From Ifrita kowaldi (Eukaryota; Chordata; Aves; Passeriformes; Cinclosomatidae): a stretch of DNA of 64,000 nt. How positions within the stretch are numbered: position 1 is the first letter of the stretch; each line of letters begins with the position of its first letter. Both the position numbers and the translations under genes were made by a program. The notes under the pieces were generated by a model. It was not told the origin of the DNA, ran no database searches, and worked only from the letters and a program-made list of their open reading frames with translations. This document shows positions 1 through 12,958 of this stretch, piece by piece. The DNA lies in assembly GCA_013398055.1 (NCBI GenBank), contig VZRS01014850.1, positions 124,001 to 188,000 of the forward strand, read 5' to 3'.

Positions 1-697
1 TAAAAACAGGGACCTGAAAAATACTCTGCTTGGAGAAGTACAGCATGTATCAAGCTTGTTTGTTTTCCTGACCTTTTCTTCTTTTGACTCTTATTTTAAA
101 TTCCTTGCATCACAAGGGACAATTTCACCAAATAATAAGTATTACTTCTTTTTGTCACTTATTTGCTGCTTATTCCTAATTTAGAATGCTCTGCCTGATA
201 CATCATAACTGGTTGCTGCAAAAATAATTATGATATGTCAGCAGATAATGACTCAATGTAGAATGAGCAGTTTTTTTTGATGAGATCTTAAACAAGAATT
301 CTGTTTCTAAGCATCAAGCTCCTTTTAAAAGGCACAGGAAACACTATGTGACAGAACACCATGTCTGGCACTAAGCAATGCTCTTCAAGACAATGATGCA
401 TTTCAACACTTACTTTCCTGTATCATCAACATTCTTTGCCTGCTGTGCCTCCACATTTTCGAAAATACACTCAATCTTTATATGTCAAAAGAAGAAATAA
501 ATCAATTTCCAGCTTTAAAAGAGGGAGTTTCTTTGCAGAAGATTGAAAGCCACTGCTTTCTTTTATATGGCTCTTAAACCTCAACAAAAGGAAGGTCTTT
601 CAGGAATCATATTGTTAAGGAAAGGTTACGAAACTCAAGTACCATGTGATAGCACATCATCAGGAACTTCAGGAGAACTTAGAAATAAGTAACAAGT

Positions 698-749
698 AAG
701 ATTTAGTTTGTGCTGATAAAAAAAAAAGATTTAGTTTGTACTGATAAAT
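698..749. repeat. Local tandem duplication of about 23 bp
   Basis: The segment AGATTTAGTTTGTGCTGATA recurs about 29 bases later with one change (G to A), the copies being separated by an A run. It is a simple two-copy intronic duplication with no coding role visible. Confidence 0.75.
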
Positions 750-1489
750 GCAGATCGAAGGGAGAAGTTAAAAATCTGGTTTTTAAGGAACAACAGGCAT
801 GGGACAAATGGGACTTTCATTCTTAAAAGCTAAATGCTTTTCATTGTTGCATAAAGTCATCATATACAAGTATGTCTCTAATATGATGTACAATCACCAT
901 ATCAGTGATCTACTGTCATTTGCCTTCTGGGTAATTGTCACTTCAAGTGTAAGTTTGTTTCACTGATCTCATTATTTTTTGTATTTAATCTAAATATACC
1001 TTGTCTTAGCTCCATGTTTTACCTAAACAGATAACTACACCTAGATTGTTCTATACCACCCTCTTTATTCCTCAGAGAGAGCACCTTCTTCAAACAACAA
1101 ATCTATACAGAGATTTGTTTGTAACAGATCTATACAGAGACGTTATTTTCAGTCGTCTCTCAGGGACTCACATTAATTCGCATGAGTTTCTGGGACTGAA
1201 TTCTACAAGGACATATTCAATACACTGTTCAAAAATAAGGCTGCCTTCTGCTGAAGGAATCTGCATTTCTCTCACGTGGTGTCATATAGATTAGTGTAAA
1301 TGACTACTCTGATACCACCTCCCCTTGTGGGATGTATAGCAGAACAGCAAAATACTCCAACCTAAGCACTTACATTGAGGGATGAGCTACCTCCTTATAC
1401 ATTTTCCCGAATCTGAGTCTAAAATACTTACTGAAGTGTATTTTTAAAGATTTTTTTCCATTGTAAGACCAATACAAATATAGTCTTTT

Positions 1490-1532
1490 ATATACATATA
1501 TATATATACACACACAACCACACATATACATA
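1490..1532. repeat. TA/CA microsatellite
   Basis: Alternating TA steps followed by CA steps form an imperfect compound dinucleotide repeat. The short open frames that cross it are low-complexity artefacts. Confidence 0.8.
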
Positions 1533-4500
1533 TCTACATATACAAATGTACTTTAAAGGTTCTAAAATATTTTTCATGTTGTCATAAATTTCTATAATCC
1601 AATGCCAATTCTCACCTTGCCCAAAAAGAAGGAAAACATAAAAGCAAAAACCTGTTTTTCCAAAGTAACAGTGAAAATTATGCACCAAAATTCTCATAAC
1701 AGAGTGTTTTTCCAGTATAAACTGGTTTATGTGGTTGTTTCTCTAGTTATTCAAATCTGCATTTATCTGAAGTTGTTTCAACAGAAATGAAATCTTGCTG
1801 TTGAAAATTTAACATTTATCTGATTAGACAGTTTGGACTTCTTTTACACTACAGACAGTTATTCTGAGGCTCCATATTAATTTCCCCAGTGGTTGAGTAA
1901 TTGGTTAAAATAATTTCCCCTTAAAACATAAGCATAAACCCACCATCATCTTCTTCTAATTAAAATGTGAGCAATTTACTTTTTCCTAATTTATTCTCTC
2001 TTAAAAAAAAAAAAGTTAACATCTGATAAAACATTAATTTACTTCATTGTTGTATTCCCCCCAGACTTTTTAATCAAAAAGTGACTTGCTCTGTAACAAG
2101 TCAGCAGATGGAGGAAAATAAATCCTTAGAGAAAGTTTTTCAAGATAGTCTGGGGCAAGAAAATCTCAAGAGGAAACATGTACTTGTAGATTTATATGTG
2201 CAAATTCTATGTTTATTAACTTACACTTACTGCAAGCGTCCTCAGTGTTTTAACAGGATGTGAGTCAAAGTTTTTGGCAGTATAATGAAATGTCTAGCTA
2301 TGCTATGGCTGCCTAAGAGTAAGATGATACCAACAGGTTAAAACAGTGCATGTTTTAAGACATGGATTTATGTATCACCTCTTCTGCATTAAGTTATTGT
2401 TTTCTTGACATTCTTCAGTAAAAATCAGACTGCAGACTGTGGAATTTTTTATACCTTTTTTTTTTTTTTTTTTTTACAAACAAGAGTTAGCAATTACTAC
2501 ACTTTCTGTGCTGTAAGAGTGTAAACAAAGGCAGTTTCTGTGGACTACAAAGTATGCTTCAATCTAATTTCCTGTGGAAACTTTGGTCTGCCATGTAGTC
2601 ACATTAATTATTTTGAAATTAAGTATTTTGCTCAGAGTTCCAGCATATATTCAAATGTGAGATGGCATATTTCACCAAAATTTGTCCACTATGTGCTACT
2701 TCTTGTAATAAACAGAAAATCAGTTTTATTTTGAAGCCAACAGGATTTTTTCATTAGTCTCAAAAAGGCATCTGTTTCAATTGCTTTTTTCCCAGTCTCT
2801 GGAAATAATTATTCTAATTGGGATTCACTGTGAAAGGAAAATAAAAACACTTTTGCATAAGAATTAGAATTTAAGTCTTTGGGTAATATTAATTTACAGA
2901 GGATAAATAGAAGTTGAATGTTAGCGAGGAAAATGTCCCAAGCACTTCAGAATGATGAGACATTTAAGACGTGAAAGACTCTACTTCAACCATGGTTAAG
3001 AATCTATTTGACAACAGGTTAAACAAACAGCTGTCAAAGCTGGTCTAACTAAGCAATAACTTACATGGGAAAACAGAAATCAGTTTATTTCTGACCCTAT
3101 GCATCTAGAATTGTCACTATCAGACATATAAATTTCTACTTGCACTTGATATTAGGAAGATTCAAGCGATTTAGGAGATTCTGGGAAGGAGAGGAAGAAG
3201 GTCTTTACAATTCCTGTGACCCATGATGATGATGATCCAGTAAAGCACTAAATCTTTTGCTGCACTTTAAACACAATGAGCCATCTTAGATACACACCAA
3301 AGTGTTTTGCTGTGTTGACACTCCGTGGCATAAGAGGTAATTAAATATTTAGATAAGGGTTCTCAAGTATATAGCTAGTGAGAAAATATATTTACCTTTG
3401 GCAAAGTGAGCATACCTAAATATGTACGCGTGTAGGTACTGCAGCGTTGTTCACAATACAATGCAGTGCTATGTGGAAACACCTGAGCTCATTCTTTTGC
3501 AGAAGCTCAGTTCAGGTTTGCTGACAAACAGGAAACCTGTGGAGGAACACTGGAGTGCCATGCGTTAATATCCAGACATTTTCTATAATCTAAACAGCAC
3601 TGCTGAATTTGGAAATGTTCCTATGCTTTAAGCAATTGTTTGGCAATAATAAATTCTCCCGTGGTTTTACTTGAACAGCTGATTCAGAAAAGTGTAAAGA
3701 AATGGGAGAGGTTTAAGCAAGCCTGTATGTTAATATATTAATAGTTAAGTCATGGAGATGCTCTAATGTGAAAGGCTATGTAAAGCTACCTCAATATATG
3801 CTTGGTACACTTACCAACATCTCTGATTAGCAAAAGTATATGACAGAGCCAAAGAGAATTACTAACCAGCAATTTATGACATGAACTCTTACCACTAAGC
3901 AATCACATCCCAAACTTGATAAAAATCTGATCCTGGAACAGAACTGGGTTATTTTATTATTTTCATTTAGAGGAAACAGACTTTCCAAAGAGGCTTGAGG
4001 AATATATGATATTCTTCAAAGGAGAAAACAGTTCTCTAAAGCTCCATAGTCAATGAACTTTTTCAAGAATATACTACTGTTGTTATAGTAATATACAGCA
4101 TATGCAGGGAATTTTATTGTTTTTCATTCTGCTTCTAGGAGGAAAGTACTTTTAAAGGAGTTTTTTCAAAATATTTACTGAAAACTAAATCTCAATTTAT
4201 TTGTTTTTATGCAGAGTGAAAAACAATGTTACTCTGAGTAGAAAAACGTAATATTTTAGAAATATTTTCCAAATACTTCTAATTTCTCTTGCAAGAATAA
4301 ATATTTATTAACCATCCTATGTGAGGGAAGATATTTTCACTGTTCAGAGGAATAAGTAGAAATATCTTGAATTTAATGGGCAAAACTACATGTATGTAGG
4401 TACAAATCTTAGTTTCTATTTTATTAACCACACCTACCTCCACCCATAGCTCAAGAAGGACAAGTCTATCCCCACTTTAAAATTAAAATTATCAAGTAGC

Positions 4501-5864
4501 TTGCTTTCCTGGTCTTTTCTTTTTTTTTCTTTCCCCTGCCCACCCCCCCCAAGAGGATATAGTTATTATGCTACTCCAGGTTTGAAAGATTCCAAAAGGA
4601 AACAAATCTGACTTATTCATCCTGATTATTTCCACATTTAAGTAAAAATACTCTAAAAATCTAGGCTGCACTTTAGACCAATAAAATTTTAACAGACTTC
4701 TTAAATAATCAGCTTTTTAATTAAACAGCCATAAAAAAGGTTTTTGGCTTATTTTTGGCTGTGTCAATCTGATTTCATTTAAGGAGCACAAATCAAGGTA
4801 TGATTAGCTGTTCAAAGCATAATTATTCACACTAAAATAAATCTTGTTGCTGAGTAGAGCAGCCTTTAACATCAATAATGACAACTGAAGAGGCAAATTC
4901 CATTGAGACAGCTCTAGCTCTGCTGTCATTGAGGCATTAGAGAAAAAAAAAACCCCAAACTAAAATGTACAGCTCAATGCTTAGTATGCATTTCAAGGTC
5001 ACTCATTCAAATCCAAACGAGAAAAAGTTACTATTTTTGAAAGGTGATAGATCATATAGAGTAAGTCTCAATGCAGTGACTAGTACCAACTGTTCCTGTG
5101 GGAACATGCATCATGTCAGCTAGCAATCTGATTAGCAGTAAAGGAAAAACATCACAAGAATAAATGCAAGTGGAGAATACACTAGTGTTTTTATGCATCC
5201 TCCTCAGGGAAACTACATCATAAATTCCCAGAATTTGGAGAAATCAGCTATAAATATGTTAACAGTAAAGTTACTGAAACTACTCATATGAATTTTAAGT
5301 TGGAACCAAAGCATCAATCATCTCTACCAACTTCAGTGGAAGCTGTGAGAGTGTTTACCAGGACAGGGATTTGCCTTACGATAGCTGAGAGTTTAATATA
5401 GACAAACATCCAATGAATAAAAAGAAACCATTAAAAACATTCTCCCTCCCCCCTCCCCCGCCAACAAAATTCCAATATTTAATACAGAGAGAATCAATCC
5501 CTGAGTCACTAAGATGAGCTTAACTGTGGGTTTGAGGTGGGGAGCTGGTGGGGATTAAACAAAAAAAACCAACAACAAATTCAGAAATACAGAGCTATTA
5601 AAGAACTGGGAAAGGAGAAAGACAGCCAAAGAAAGAAAAGGGTTGCAAAAGTATTCAGGGAATATTCAATTGAAAAGAGAGTCTGAAAGTTTGAATTTAA
5701 TACAGGAAAATACAAGAAATTTTGAGATCACCATTATAAGCTTTTTATTAATTCAGAAGACATGGCTGAATTTATCAAGCAGAAAACACTAAACTAGTAA
5801 TAATAAAATCTTATGTAAAGAAAATTATAATTTAGAAAACACTACAAACAGATTTTTTAAAACA

Positions 5865-5870
5865 ACTTGC
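5865..5870 (-). other. FSTL5: Non-canonical GC splice donor
   Basis: On the minus strand the exon ends TTTTCAG and the intron begins GCAAGT. GC-AG introns make up roughly one percent of vertebrate introns and usually have an otherwise excellent donor, as here (CAG before it and AAGT after it). The reading frame supports the junction exactly, since the protein of known FSTL5 breaks at this glutamine. No nearby GT would preserve the encoded residues. A recent T-to-C change or an assembly error cannot be excluded from one sequence. Confidence 0.85.
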
Positions 5871-5989
5871 CTGAAAACCGAGGAGTTTTTCACTAGGCTT
5901 AATATGCCTCTGAAATTCACATTCCACTGGTTGTATTACTTTGATGCCATCTTCATAAAAAACATAAAACATGTTCCCAATTCCCAGAC
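5871..5989 (-). CDS. FSTL5: FSTL5 exon: start of the C-terminal region
   Basis: This 119-nt exon has two bases plus 39 codons and starts the large C-terminal region of FSTL5, which is thought to form a beta-propeller-like fold. It reads (G)LGIGNMFYVFYEDGI, then KVIQPVECEFQRHIKPSEKL, then LGFQ. This agrees with remembered FSTL5 except for a conservative V/I change. It fits FSTL5 better than FSTL4, whose equivalent segment differs at many positions, so it is the best exon for telling the paralogues apart. The minus-strand acceptor is GTCCCTAAG. The donor is CAG followed by GCAAGT, a GC donor that otherwise matches consensus. The exon ends in phase 0 after glutamine, which is where known FSTL5 continues with an acidic, cysteine-containing segment. 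That next exon was not found in 1-5864. Confidence 0.92.
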
Positions 5990-8900
5990 CTTAGGGACAA
6001 AAACACATTGAAATGCATAAAATTAAATAATGACAAAGAAAATCCTTGTCTTGAACTAAAAACCTAATCACAGTTCGGTATGAGATCAATTTGTTAATGC
6101 GTATAGTGGTAATACAGCTAAACCTATGGAATCTTTTGTTGTAAAACTAAAACAAAACTGTTACATTATTCAGAATTTCACATAATCTTCTCCATTGGCA
6201 AGACAGTGTCTTTATGAATACAGATCTAGAAATACAGAGTTTGACAGCTGCGGCAATATAAGTGATCTTGTGAAATCGTCTACACTGAAATCAAATTAAT
6301 ATAAATTCTCTATGTATTCTTTTTCTTTTTTTTCTTTTGCTTAAGGATGGAAGACTGAACGTAATTTCTGTATAACATTGAAAGAGAAGACCAGAGTCTG
6401 TTATAAACCTTTACTTGTTATTTCAGTCAGAAAAGGAAATATTCTCTATTTTATTTTATTAGAAAGACAGAGTTGGGCAGATATTCATTCCAGTGTTGAA
6501 GAGCCACAGGTGTTTACAGAACTATTCAATCCTTCCACCATGTTGCTGATGAAAGGCATGCTGCTAAGTTTTGTGGAGAAGGTGGGAACCAGATGTGTAG
6601 CATGAAGTCTCACAATATCTGTGATCATGGTCATGACCACAGAAAAGGACAGCCCCGTCAGTTGTCCATGTGCCAACTAAGACAACAGTTGTTGATTTGC
6701 TGTGTGGATGGTATAATGGGTGATCAGTTCATATTCATAAAATTCTTTGAAGAAAATCATAGTACTCATGAAATTATAACTACAACCATTCTGACAACTA
6801 AACTGTTGGCTACAATGGTAAAAATGGGCATTTATCCTGAGCACAGGACCTAAGCTTCCACTTGACATAATGTGTGGAAAGGAACACAGAGCAGTGAAAC
6901 CCAGGGAAAAAAAAAATTGAATCTGAAATTCTGCTTATACTAATTTCTGAAGGAAAACCAATGTTATTAGAGAGAGAACAGGTCTTAATATAAAACAAAA
7001 TAATGAGAAAATCAAGAGGGAGTGGGGAAAATGCATGTTTATGTATGTATATATGCATGCATGTATTTATGTACACACATAAATAAAAGTTTCCAGACCC
7101 CATTAGGAATCACATAGCCAATACAGTTGCTCAAGACGTGGTAATATGCAGAAGATGTTCAACCTATACCCAAAACACACAAATTAAACTATCTTTGAGA
7201 AATCTTATGGAATCATTTCCCATTTCTGGCCAAATTTTCCCAGAAAGAAAGGAGGGGCAGTCTCCAAGCAGGGTTTTCCTCACTTTATACCAAATTTAAC
7301 TACTAATAGTTTACCAAAAAGTGGGAGGGGAATTTGTCTATGCTGCATTTGGTGTAACGTAGAAGCAGGCTTAGGTTCATGGAAAACTCTCCAGTCGTGT
7401 CTATTCAGAGCACAGGGCATACACAGGGCAATACGCCCACTCTGGCCATTGGCACTTTGGTATGCCTCGGCAGATAAACCACAGACTGTACAAGACAGTA
7501 TGTTAAGGCCTCTCTTTAGAAAATGCCTGACATCATATTGTGTAGGAACAGCTGGAATTTGCAGATAAGCCTGACTGATGTTAGGCTGCCTGTACCAGTG
7601 AACACAGTAGAGATCTCTAGCTGAGCAGCTGGCATATTGTGTCTTGGGGATGAATATGTGAACCAGGCTGGGGACAAAACAGGGTGTTCCCTTCTCCCTC
7701 CTCTCACTGGCTGAAGTATATTACAGTTATTAGCAGGATAAGCAATACCAGAATGTGAGGAAGTAACTCAGCTGATAGCCCCAGGTGACCCAGACATTTG
7801 ATAAACAGGCTCCTAAAACTTCCACCTCAGGTGCCAATACTCCAAAGCAAGATTTCCAATGTACAGATAATATTTATGTCTAATAAACAGCCCAAAGTTT
7901 TAAGGCTTTATTTCCAAAGTCTGGATAATAATGTTCTTCAAAACTGTTCTACAAAATCAGTGATGGACACACAGTATGAAATGTCCTTCTTCTATTTCAA
8001 TACCAAGTTAAGGAGGTCAGTTCATACAACGAACCTTTACCTGTGGATCCAATTAGTTAATTTCCCTTTCACAATTATTATGACCCAAAACTCTTAATTT
8101 GAGACAGTGGCTACAGATACCTGTACAAATATCTAATCTGCATAAATACCTAATCACCTAGGCAAGCCACTTCTTCAGAACTACAGGAGTTATTCCTTTA
8201 AAGACTTAATTTTGCAATCCTCCCCCCACTAAATACAATCCTGCACATTTTTAATGCAGTGCCAGAAGCAATAGACAAATAGATTTGCTTTATTTAGACT
8301 AAATTGATACTTAACACTGGCTAACACTGATTTTTAAAAAAATGGTGGTGGCTGAGTTTCTTTTGCATATATATGAATATATTTACATTTATTTATCTAT
8401 TGTATTATTACTGTAATACACATGTACCTTCAAAATCCTTTCACATTCTCTGATGCAAGTGGTTGTGATAAAATTTTTGTGCACTTGATATAGAAATATC
8501 TCCATGCACTAAGACCTATGTATGGTTTCATGATCTTGACTGTCCTACTAATCACCCATCCCTCCACTCCTATCTACTTTGATAACAGAAAATGGCGGAG
8601 TATGCATGGCCCAGGGAAGTCGGTGGTGATGTTTATCGGCATCTTCAGGGTATTGCTCTCCTGTGAAATATTTCCAGTGTTGTAATTAGTAACCGCATTT
8701 GCTGGAAACACAAGGATTGGCCAATGAGAAATGCAGGAGAGATTGAGAAAAACTGCTCTAGGAGACACAAAATCTGCTACTATAAATTGCTTTTTGTTTA
8801 GTTTCACATTAGTCACAGAGAAATTTGAATGTCTTTACCACAAGCCCTCTAGTATGCTATTATTTTTAATTGGTCTTTTTTGTCATAGAATTTAAGTTTT

Positions 8901-10220
8901 CCTAGGTGCATTCTAACCACTGAAGGCAACAAATTGACTTGAAAAGACAATCATCTAAAAAAACCAAGGGGATACTAATCACGCTTTCAGTTTTATTTGA
9001 GATAAAACATTATTGATACTTTCTCAACAAGAGGTGAGAACACCATACTTCTGAGAATTTGGTACAATCATGTTGCATATCAGTTTAATCATTAACAGTG
9101 GAATTGTATGAAACTCTAAACACATCATTTGCACTCTGCAAGGCCAATAGAGCAGGAGGATCACAGCTGAGCCCCACCACAATTAGGGAGATGATTGTTT
9201 GTACCTGCTGAGCAACTGGTAAAACGAATAAAAAAATAAAAATAGTTCATATTTATAAATACACTGGGAATGCCAAAGGTTACTATGTACAAGCAAATGA
9301 AATATCAGATTTTTGAATTTTTAAATTAATTTAAAACAAATTTTTTAAAAGTCTACAGAAATACCATTTCTAACACGAATTTACAGCAAAGCCTGATGCA
9401 CGTATCTTATTCTCTTGTATTATCAATCTTCCAATGGAAATAATTGAAACAATTTTTTACTCCTGAAATATATTAATTCCTAAATTGCAACTTTAGATGA
9501 AGAACACATGACTTAGAACAACAAAATGGGAACACATGACAACACTTAGATTATGGTTTTTAGATTATGATTTTTCTGGCATATGAGAATAATTTTTGAG
9601 ATTATGTCATATATATGTGAAAATTAATACCTATCTTTTGCTTGTAAAATAAAATTTCCATGATTTTTATAACACCTGATTGTGTCTTTATTTGTCCTTC
9701 AGTTCATTACAAACATCCATTCCCTGCCCCAACATTTATTTACAAACCTTTTCTGAGTATAAGAATAAAATGCTTGGTTTCATTAAGCAACAACAGGTAT
9801 CGCAATTTTAAACTGCTTAAGATTATAATGTTGTCAAATAAGAGAGATTCATACAAGAAAATCAATCTCAACAGCACACAGGCTGACTGATTGGAAGTTT
9901 TGTCATGGCAACAAAAGTTAAATGTCTACATTTTAAATCTGAGCTTCTTGTGTATCTTTGAGCAATTGTCTGAAAATTGTGAACAGTTTATTTCCTTCTC
10001 TCTCCCAAAAAAGAAAAGCCGTTTACAAAAGTATGAGCTTTTAAGGGATTCATTACAACTGTAATTTTTCTTTAAATGAAATTCCTCAGCGTTGCAAGGG
10101 AGTAGGTAATTACAGTAACTGTAGAGTATGAACAAACACTGACACACACACAAAACAAACAACAGATGAGCATTTCATCATAACACAGAAAACATGAACA
10201 AAAGTCATGTCCATTAGTAC
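5990..10220 (-). other. FSTL5: FSTL5 intron between microexon and exon 5871-5989
   Basis: This intron of about 4.2 kb starts at the weak GTACTA donor of the microexon and ends with CCCTAAG. No transposon is recognised. The stretch 6378-6870 is unusually poor in stop codons on both strands, with four overlapping open frames of 63-86 codons, but I cannot match it to a family. A GTAT/GCAT-rich low-complexity tract lies at about 7036-7080. The rest is AT-rich sequence with nothing I can support. Confidence 0.75.
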
Positions 10221-10247
10221 CTTGCTCTCGCCACAATATGTTTGCAA
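10221..10247 (-). CDS. FSTL5: FSTL5 27-nt microexon (likely alternative)
   Basis: This tiny exon encodes (L)ANILWREQ plus the first base of the following glycine codon. It matches the LANILWREEG segment that links Ig domain 2 to the C-terminal region in known FSTL5. It is phase 1 at both ends and 27 nt long, so inclusion or skipping keeps the frame. I recall human FSTL5 isoforms that differ by about nine residues, which would fit skipping of this exon; this is from memory. The minus-strand acceptor is preceded by an unusually long pyrimidine-rich stretch (about 10255-10305) and ends ATGCTGCAG, with two TGC triplets next to the AG. The donor is GTACTA, a weak match to the GTRAGT consensus. Those two traits are typical of regulated neuronal microexons; regulation here is inference. 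Confidence 0.85.
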
Positions 10248-11389
10248 CTGCAGCATGTAAGAGAAAGAACAGAAAATACAAATGAACAAGAGAAAACAAG
10301 AAATTATACATTAATTCTGAAGTAATTATGATGCTTTAACCTCTGATTCACTAAAATACTTCTACAGGTAAATAAATGGAAACAGTGAATTAACGATAGT
10401 TCTCTACGTCACATGACAAAATTGCGTTTAGCCATAGTAGTTATTTGGGATAGGCTAAACCCTATCACTCCCACTGAATTTCCCCAAGCTAACTCCATTA
10501 GCCAGTATCAACAGTGTGTTCCATAATCCATTACGAAAAGCATGTGCAGTTTTCATGCACATAAATGATGCATATTAATGACAGGTGATGCAATTTTCAT
10601 AATTTCCTTTAAACCCTGGACTTTTAAGGGATTGAGTTCAGGACACAGTTATGAGAGAGATATGCAAAATCAAACTATACACAAGATATTCTTCTATATG
10701 ACTGTAGAGCAACCACGCTACCAAAATTGCTCTGTTGCATGTTTGCCATTATCTTTGGAAGACCAAGTCTGGAATTGTAAGATGGCATGCTAACCAACTA
10801 AATGTTTACATTGATTTTTCTGTGAAAACATAAATTTTATTTGGCCATCTTGTTTACAATTGGATTTTAGACCTTTGAGACCAATGAAAATTGTATTATC
10901 TTAATATTGCCCTTTCTGTCTGCAGAGGGAAAAAACAAATAAAGAAAATATAATTTCAAAAATTCTAAATATTTAGAACTCAGCATGCAACAGAATAAAA
11001 TTTTTAAAACACCATGACTGAAAACCAAAGCATATTGCAAAGTAATGATCTTAAGAAATAAAAAAAACCCCAAACAGCTTAAGGGAAACGAATAAAACAC
11101 AGAAAACACATTTGTCACATGCACACATAATGAAACTGGGACATTCATTGAAACACAGCGTTGCAAAAGATAAAAACATTAGTACACTTTAAAAAAAAAA
11201 GTTTGGAAAAAGCATTGAAAGACATATTATTAAAAATTATTTTGGTACACAGAAGTTCCTCAGCTGCTGACAGCTGAAAGTTGGGAGTGAAAACAGGAAT
11301 TATCACTCCAGAAAAGGTCTGGACACTATGATGTTCCCAAATATCATTTGTACTTCAACAGACAGGAGATGGAAAAAACAGCCCTGGGA

Positions 11390-12200
11390 TATGATGCAGG
11401 CCTTTGTGTCTGGTACTTCAGCAGATTTTGGATTCACTCCCTTGTCCATGTATCTAGCCTGATGTTCATGGGTAGGTCTTTGAGGGTGTCCAAAAGATTT
11501 CTAAGGACATGCTAAACAACATTCCCTACATTCACCCTGGCAGTCACCTCATTGCAGAGGGCTGTCAGCCTGACCAGGAATCCATGCTGACTGCTCCTAA
11601 ACACCTTTCAGTTCCAGGAATGGTTTCCAGGGTGAAATGCTCCACCTCCATTCCAGAAATCAAGGTGAGGCTGATGCACCTATTGTCTTGGATTCTCCCT
11701 CTTGCCCTTGAAGAGTGGCGCTGGCTTTCCTACAGTCTGCAGGAACCTCCTCGGTCACCATGATCCTTCATAGATTGTCCAGAGTGGCCTCCCAACACCA
11801 TGGGCCAGTTTGCCCAGTGCTTGTGGGTGCATCCTACCCAGGCCCTTCCACCTGTGAAAGTCCACTTCATGTAAACGGTCTCAGATCCTATATACCATGG
11901 ATATGGCTTCCTTGCCAGAGGATGACTTCCTTCCCAAACTTTCCCAGTGGTGTCACATTCCTAGGAACAGTTTTGCCAGGAAAGGCCAACGTGAAAAAAC
12001 CTTCAGTACAACTTGTCCCCTTCCATATCCTTTGCCACAAGGTCCTCACCCACTCAGTAGGCCCATATTTGCCCTTAGCCTTCTTCTTCCTGCTGATGTC
12101 TCTGTACAAGCCCATCTTTTGCCATTTATGTGATTCACCAGACTCAGCTCCAAATGGATTCTGGAACTTTTAAGTTTATCCCTACATGCCCAAACAGTGG
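11390..12200 (-). mobile_element. CR1 LINE remnant, linker to N-terminal RT region
   Basis: Read on the minus strand, this is a degraded internal piece of a chicken-repeat-1 (CR1) non-LTR retrotransposon. It runs from the linker after the endonuclease domain into the N-terminal part of the reverse transcriptase, including the SSQHGF-like motif near 11570-11600 (consensus form in CR1: QHGF followed by a K/R-rich stretch and a conserved CLTNL). Stops and frameshifts are numerous, so no protein is made. The plus-strand open frame at 11715-12173 is only the antisense shadow of this element. Both ends are ragged. The intact CR1 3' end is missing, so this is an old fragment and not a simple 5'-truncated insertion. 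Confidence 0.75.
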
Positions 12201-12958
12201 CTCCAGATGCAGATCACAATCCTGTATTTGCTATGTTATCTTACACAGCCTATCTTATGTAATAAAGAAAATTGATTTCCCCAGGGCAACCTGGAGGATT
12301 TCCTTTAAAATTAGTTTTCACTTCTAATTGTGAGGAAATAACCATGTAATACATGGCACTTGAGGTCCCATAAATTCAGCCACAATGTTCTACAGTTTAT
12401 CAGTGTTTTTCTAGGGGTGACATAGAAAAGAAAATAAAAAGTAATTACAATTATGCAACAGTGTGGAATTGCACAGGATCAAACAAAATGATTTAAGACG
12501 CTAAGTACAGAACACATTAATATGTATTAATGCAAAATTATATGTATGATTCTGAGCTTTGCTCAAGAAAATGGGCAGGATAATAAAAATGTTTTAAAAG
12601 CCTCACATATTAATTTTAAAATTAGCAAATTAGCTGGAAGAAAATTGAGACATAATTTAAGAATGCAATACAAAATCATAAACAACAGCCACCATCTCTC
12701 CTAACAGATCAAGAAACATCACTTAGCTTTTTAATCAGACCTATAACTTATGTTCAGGAAAGATGTCAACTCGTGAGATAAAGAGTTCAATGATGGAACA
12801 AATACAACAAGTATAAAGTATGCTAAGGAACATATTGTTTGCCTTCCTTTTTGGTTAAACGAAAATTAACATTTTCAGCCACACTTTATACTGAATAATC
12901 AAACATTTATAAACTTCATGATGTAAGAATACATAATTATTGATAGATCTCAGCAAAG

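Larger units (their letters stand above)
1..5864 (-). other. FSTL5: FSTL5 intron (5' part) downstream of exon 5871-5989
   Basis: I see no exon, RNA gene or clear transposon here. Composition is AT-rich throughout. I searched the minus strand by eye for the next FSTL5 exon (a cysteine-containing segment followed by an aromatic-rich propeller strand) and did not find it. Small features are a local duplication at 698-749, a perfect 9-bp hairpin at 1096-1119, a TA/CA microsatellite near 1490-1532, a poly-T run at 2455-2475, and short C-rich tracts near 4540 and 5447. Confidence 0.75.

Noticed and set aside
11715..12173. Plus-strand open frame of 152 codons
   Set aside because: It is the antisense of a CR1 remnant, has no recognisable domain, and its sequence follows the decayed CR1 linker/RT region.
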